Positions 61,131 through 64,000 of a stretch of DNA of 64,000 bases are shown here, piece by piece. The translations under genes were made by a program, and so were the position numbers. The notes under the pieces were generated by a model that saw nothing but the letters and a program-made list of their open reading frames with translations, was not told the origin of the DNA and searched no databases. How positions within the stretch are numbered: the first letter of the stretch is position 1; every line of letters begins with the position of its first letter. The DNA lies in contig NZ_JAGHQX010000005.1 of assembly GCF_017744095.1 (NCBI RefSeq), positions 1-64,000 on the forward strand, in the 5' to 3' direction. Source of the stretch: Shimia sp. R10_1 (GTDB lineage Bacteria > Pseudomonadota > Alphaproteobacteria > Rhodobacterales > Rhodobacteraceae).

Positions 61131-62218
61131 GATTTTTAGGGATACGCTGGGCCTCGCTGCTGATAGTTGGCCTATTGCTGCCTTTGCCAGCACTGTCAGA
61201 GGATGTGCCTGCAACGCTTTATTCTTGGCGCGGCAGCGTCCCGCAGGATGTTTTTGACAGATATACTGAGGTCTATGGAGAGGATCTGATTGTAGACAGC
61301 TTCATGGCTGCCGATGAAGCCGAAGCCCGTCTTGCGCTTAAAGACGCGCCTTACGACTTGGCGGTTTTGCCGATTGAAGTCGTTCCGCGATTGTTGGCGA
61401 ACAACACACTTCAGCCTGTGAAGACCCAAGTTGCGGCGCTGAAGGATGTCGCCCCGACACTTCATTTGGATGTGTTCGACGCACTGCTGCCCGATGTGTC
61501 CGATTATGTTGTGCCCTATCTTTGGGGATCGACAGGGATGATCATTGATGTGCCAGCAGTGCGTGCACGCCTTCCGAATGCGCCGCTAGACAGTTGGTCG
61601 TTGCTGTTTGACTCAAAGAACGCGGAGGCGCTCGCCGATTGTGGCATCTCGATTGTAAACTCCTCGCAAGAGGTTCTTGCGCTGACATTGAGTTATCTGG
61701 GCAAAGATCCCAATCGGTTTTCAGAGGAAGCTTTGGATGCGGCTTTCGGGACCCTTTCGCAAGTTATGCCCTATGTCAGCAGCATCAGTGATCTGCACTA
61801 CAGCAAACTCAGGAACGGCGAAGTCTGTATCGCCCTTGTTTGGAGTGTGCCTGGGGTGGCGCCAAAAATAGAGGGCTTTGGGGAGCAATACACCTATGTG
61901 CTCCCCAAAGAGGGGGCAATCATGTGGTCCAACGTGCTGGTCGCTCCTCGGAAAAGAGAGCCATCCGCCCATCTCCAACAGCTGTTGTCGTTCGTTTTGT
62001 CAGAAGAGGTCTTTGAACGCCTGGCCGCGCATTCCTTTGCGTCGATGTCGCCTTTCGGCGAAGACGTCGCGCTGTCGCCGATGCAACACATGCTGAAGGC
62101 GGAAATTTTCCCAACCAATCAAATGCAGAGACTCTTTATGCTAGAGCCGCTCACCGGAGCGCAGAAACACGATCTCGACACAAGATGGCGGCGGCTGCAG
62201 ATCGGTCGATATCAGTAA
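61127..62218 (+). CDS. PotD-like periplasmic solute-binding protein coupled to the histidine kinase
   Basis: This 363-residue protein has a signal peptide (WASLLIVGLLLPLPALS) and a PotD/PotF-like fold: ATLYSWRGSVPQDVFDRYTE, YDLAVLPIEVVPRLLANN, DYVVPYLWGSTGMIIDV and GEVCIALVWSVPG. GTG 61127 overlaps the kinase stop. No permease or ATPase genes are beside it, so it may present a ligand to the kinase rather than serve transport. It overlaps the convergent gene by 7 bp. Confidence 0.82.
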   Translation: MRFLGIRWASLLIVGLLLPLPALSEDVPATLYSWRGSVPQDVFDRYTEVYGEDLIVDSFMAADEAEARLALKDAPYDLAVLPIEVVPRLLANNTLQPVKTQVAALKDVAPTLHLDVFDALLPDVSDYVVPYLWGSTGMIIDVPAVRARLPNAPLDSWSLLFDSKNAEALADCGISIVNSSQEVLALTLSYLGKDPNRFSEEALDAAFGTLSQVMPYVSSISDLHYSKLRNGEVCIALVWSVPGVAPKIEGFGEQYTYVLPKEGAIMWSNVLVAPRKREPSAHLQQLLSFVLSEEVFERLAAHSFASMSPFGEDVALSPMQHMLKAEIFPTNQMQRLFMLEPLTGAQKHDLDTRWRRLQIGRYQ

Positions 62219-62976
62219 GCGGTGGGCCCTTCGGCTTTGTTCAGAAGGACGCCGAGTATTGGTTTGACGCCAGAAAAGATCCGTTCGACCTTCTCCAACT
62301 CCTCGGCCGTTGACACACCGCCGCCTGCCACCAACAGGACCGCGTCCACATTGGGCAAAAAGCCGAGAACATCGTCAAACTCCAAGGCCGGCGGCATATC
62401 AAACAGCATCACATCGGCGCAGAGCGTCTCTTCCAGCTCTTCCAACACAGAGGTGATCATTTCTGTTTGAAACAATTCCGCAGAGTTGTCTTCCGGGCGA
62501 TCGTTCAGCGCCAAAGCCAGATTGGGTGCAGCTTTCACCAGAAAGTTCTCAGGTGCGATCACGCCGCTTAAATAGTCCGCCATTGTGTCGTGGGCGGTCA
62601 GCCCCAGTGTTTTGTCCAGACTGGGGGCGCGGAGGTCTAAATCCAGCAAAACGGTCCGCACCGAGTTCAGACGTGCCAAGGCGAATGCCAGATTGGCGGA
62701 GACAAAACTGCTTCCGCAACCACGCGTCGGCGCCGTGACCGCCACGCGACTCCAGCCATGTTCGTTGAGTGCCTGCAGCATGCGTGTGCGCAGCATGTCA
62801 AATGCGGCATGGGCCGGGTGGCTGCGTGATGCACTGATGATATGGTTTTGCGCCAAAACAGCATCGTCCACCGCGGCCACGCTGAGGTTGTTCCAGAACA
62901 CCTCTGGATCCTGTAATGCAGGCAGGCTGTCCGCGGGCTCACAGTCCGCTTCGATTTTGGTGTGCTCGTGTTTCAT
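62212..62976 (-). CDS. CpsD/BY-kinase-like polysaccharide biosynthesis ATPase with altered P-loop
   Basis: This 254-residue protein has the MinD-like fold of CpsD/CapB tyrosine kinases: SANLAFALARLNSVRTVLLDLDLRAP (Walker A'), VMLFDMPPALEFDD (Walker B) and VDAVLLVAGGGVSTAEELE. Its P-loop reads APTRGCGSSFV, with Ser where the invariant Lys of GKS/T stands, and there is no Tyr cluster at the C-terminus. It may be a non-kinase regulator of exopolysaccharide export. ATG 62976 lacks a good ribosome binding site. Confidence 0.78.
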   Translation of the reverse strand: MKHEHTKIEADCEPADSLPALQDPEVFWNNLSVAAVDDAVLAQNHIISASRSHPAHAAFDMLRTRMLQALNEHGWSRVAVTAPTRGCGSSFVSANLAFALARLNSVRTVLLDLDLRAPSLDKTLGLTAHDTMADYLSGVIAPENFLVKAAPNLALALNDRPEDNSAELFQTEMITSVLEELEETLCADVMLFDMPPALEFDDVLGFLPNVDAVLLVAGGGVSTAEELEKVERIFSGVKPILGVLLNKAEGPTAY

Positions 62977-63262
62977 GGCGCAATTGTACCGTCTGTTTGG
63001 CAAAGAATTTATCAATCCAAACCGGTCAAAAGAAAGGCGGCATTGCGGAGATTGGGCGTCTCTTTCGCATAGGATCTACCTGAAAGGCTCTGTGCAGCCT
63101 TTATTGGTCTGAGATTTGTCGCCATGTCACTTCTTCCCGCGGGAGATATCGGTTCCTTATGGTTTTAGTCTGATACACTGGACATGGACCTCAAGCATAG
63201 ATAATCAAACACAAACTGCCCAGCCAATCAAAGCCAAGCAGCGTAGATATCGGGAGTATCAC

Positions 63263-64000
63263 ATGTTGCGAGCATTTGTTGCGGCTCTGGCTTTGTCTGC
63301 CTCTGTCGTTCAGGCAGCAGAGATTGAAACAGCGGGCGGGAAAGTCACGGTTGAGAACGTACCAGCGAAGATCGCTGTGTTTGATATCGCCGCGATTGAT
63401 ACGCTCACCGCCTTGGAGGTGCCGGTTGCCGGTGCGCCGGAGAAGCTTTTCGTAGATTACCTCTCTGAGGTTAGCGCATCCGCTGAAACCATTGGCAATA
63501 TCTTTGAGCCAGACTTTGAAGCGGTCAATGCGCTGCAACCTGATCTTATCATTGTTGGCGGCCGCTCCTCCAGTCAGGGGCAGGCGCTGACGGATTTTGG
63601 CCAAGTCATTGACATGACCATCTGGAAAGACACGGTCGGCGAAGGTCTGGCCCGCTTGGAGGCCTATGGCGAACTCTACGGCAAACAAGAGGAAGCGGCG
63701 GCGCTGAAAGCGGATTTCGAGGCGAAACTGGCAGCCACAAAAGCGGCTGTTGCGGATCAAGGCACCGCGCTTGTGCTGTTGACCAATGGGCCTAAGGTTT
63801 CCGCTTATGGATCTGCCGGTCGTTTTGGTTGGATCCACAAAGCGCTGGGACTTCCCGAAGCGGTGGCAGACGTCGAACAGGCCACACATGGTGAAGCGGT
63901 TTCTTTCGAGTTTATCAAAGACGCCAACCCGGACATCCTGATTGTGATTGACCGTCTGGCCGCCATTGGGCGCCCGGGCGATGCGGCCGCCGCAACGCTG
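63263..64000 (+). CDS. Siderophore ABC transporter substrate-binding protein, N-terminal part (cut by window edge)
   Basis: The frame from ATG 63263 (behind GGGAG) stays open to the window end, giving 246 residues. It has a signal peptide (RAFVAALALSASVVQA), then VFDIAAIDTLTALEVPVAG, EPDFEAVNALQPDLIIVGGRSS and GSAGRFGWIHKALGLPE, matching FatB/CeuE/YclQ-type catecholate siderophore binding proteins. Permease and ATPase genes are expected just outside the window. Confidence 0.88.
   Translation, partial: MLRAFVAALALSASVVQAAEIETAGGKVTVENVPAKIAVFDIAAIDTLTALEVPVAGAPEKLFVDYLSEVSASAETIGNIFEPDFEAVNALQPDLIIVGGRSSSQGQALTDFGQVIDMTIWKDTVGEGLARLEAYGELYGKQEEAAALKADFEAKLAATKAAVADQGTALVLLTNGPKVSAYGSAGRFGWIHKALGLPEAVADVEQATHGEAVSFEFIKDANPDILIVIDRLAAIGRPGDAAAATL

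Noticed and set aside
63191-63889. 232-codon minus-strand open frame near the window end
   Set aside because: The plus strand encodes a clear siderophore-type binding protein with signal peptide and ribosome binding site.

Overview
The window looks like a chromosomal segment of an alphaproteobacterium, most likely of the Roseobacter/Rhodobacteraceae group. The supporting signs are a full CtrA-type site (TTAA-N7-TTAAC), tightly overlapped ATGA/GTGA operons, Tat-exported binding proteins, a thiD-thiO-thiS-thiG-thiE thiamine order and a SitABCD-type metal importer. This assignment is inference from gene style; no 16S or other marker is present.

Region 1 (1-22.6 kb) is a large catabolic island built around a CUT2 sugar-type ABC importer (Tat-exported binding protein, two permeases, double ATPase). 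It mixes sugar/polyol-type enzymes (TIM-barrel isomerase, DUF993 aldolase-like protein, zinc alcohol dehydrogenase, GMC flavin oxidoreductase, aldehyde dehydrogenase, two aldo/keto reductases, glycerate-2-kinase-like protein) with acyl-CoA enzymes (acyl-CoA dehydrogenase, ETF beta subunit, MaoC hydratase, family I CoA-transferase, enoyl-CoA hydratase/isomerase). A TetR gene sits in the middle. Five copies of one palindrome, GTAAC-N6-GTTAC, lie at the three divergent promoter regions, so the block looks like one regulon. I do not recognise the pathway as a described one.

Region 2 (22.7-31.0 kb) is a second sugar or sugar-acid module on the minus strand: RbsB-like binding protein, ATPase, one permease, L-fucose-dehydrogenase-type aldo/keto reductase, semialdehyde-type dehydrogenase and an enolase-superfamily dehydratase. 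It is divergent from a FadR-type GntR regulator with a TTGTC-A-GACAA operator between them. The layout fits a non-phosphorylative aldose oxidation route.

Region 3 (31.18-42.18 kb) is an 11-kb integrated island in the 3' end of tRNA-Arg(CCT). A 16-bp direct repeat marks both ends and a tyrosine integrase lies next to the tRNA. It carries a type III restriction-modification operon (mod-res) with a third gene for a DUF91/NucS-like plus DUF5655 protein. It also has a candidate HUH/Rep-like protein beside an 86-bp coaxial palindrome, a serine resolvase with repeated TTTCGAGA elements, a phosphoribosyltransferase with a Val-Gly hexamer repeat, and an AlpA-like protein read from a TTG start.

Region 4 (42.3-51.5 kb) is housekeeping and metal handling: rppH, a tandem aldehyde dehydrogenase with deoC, a Mn/Zn/Fe ABC importer whose first permease has a cytoplasmic C-terminal extension, and hemP-bfd-bfr for haem uptake and iron storage.

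Region 5 (51.5-59.1 kb) is a TPP-riboswitch-controlled thiamine operon, thiD-O-S-G-E-F followed by thiY-tenA-thiZ-thiX. It combines thiazole synthesis with import and salvage of the pyrimidine half.

Region 6 (59.1-64 kb) holds a CtrA-box-preceded hybrid histidine kinase translationally coupled to a PotD-like periplasmic protein, a convergent CpsD/BY-kinase-like ATPase lacking the P-loop lysine, and the start of a siderophore-type binding protein.
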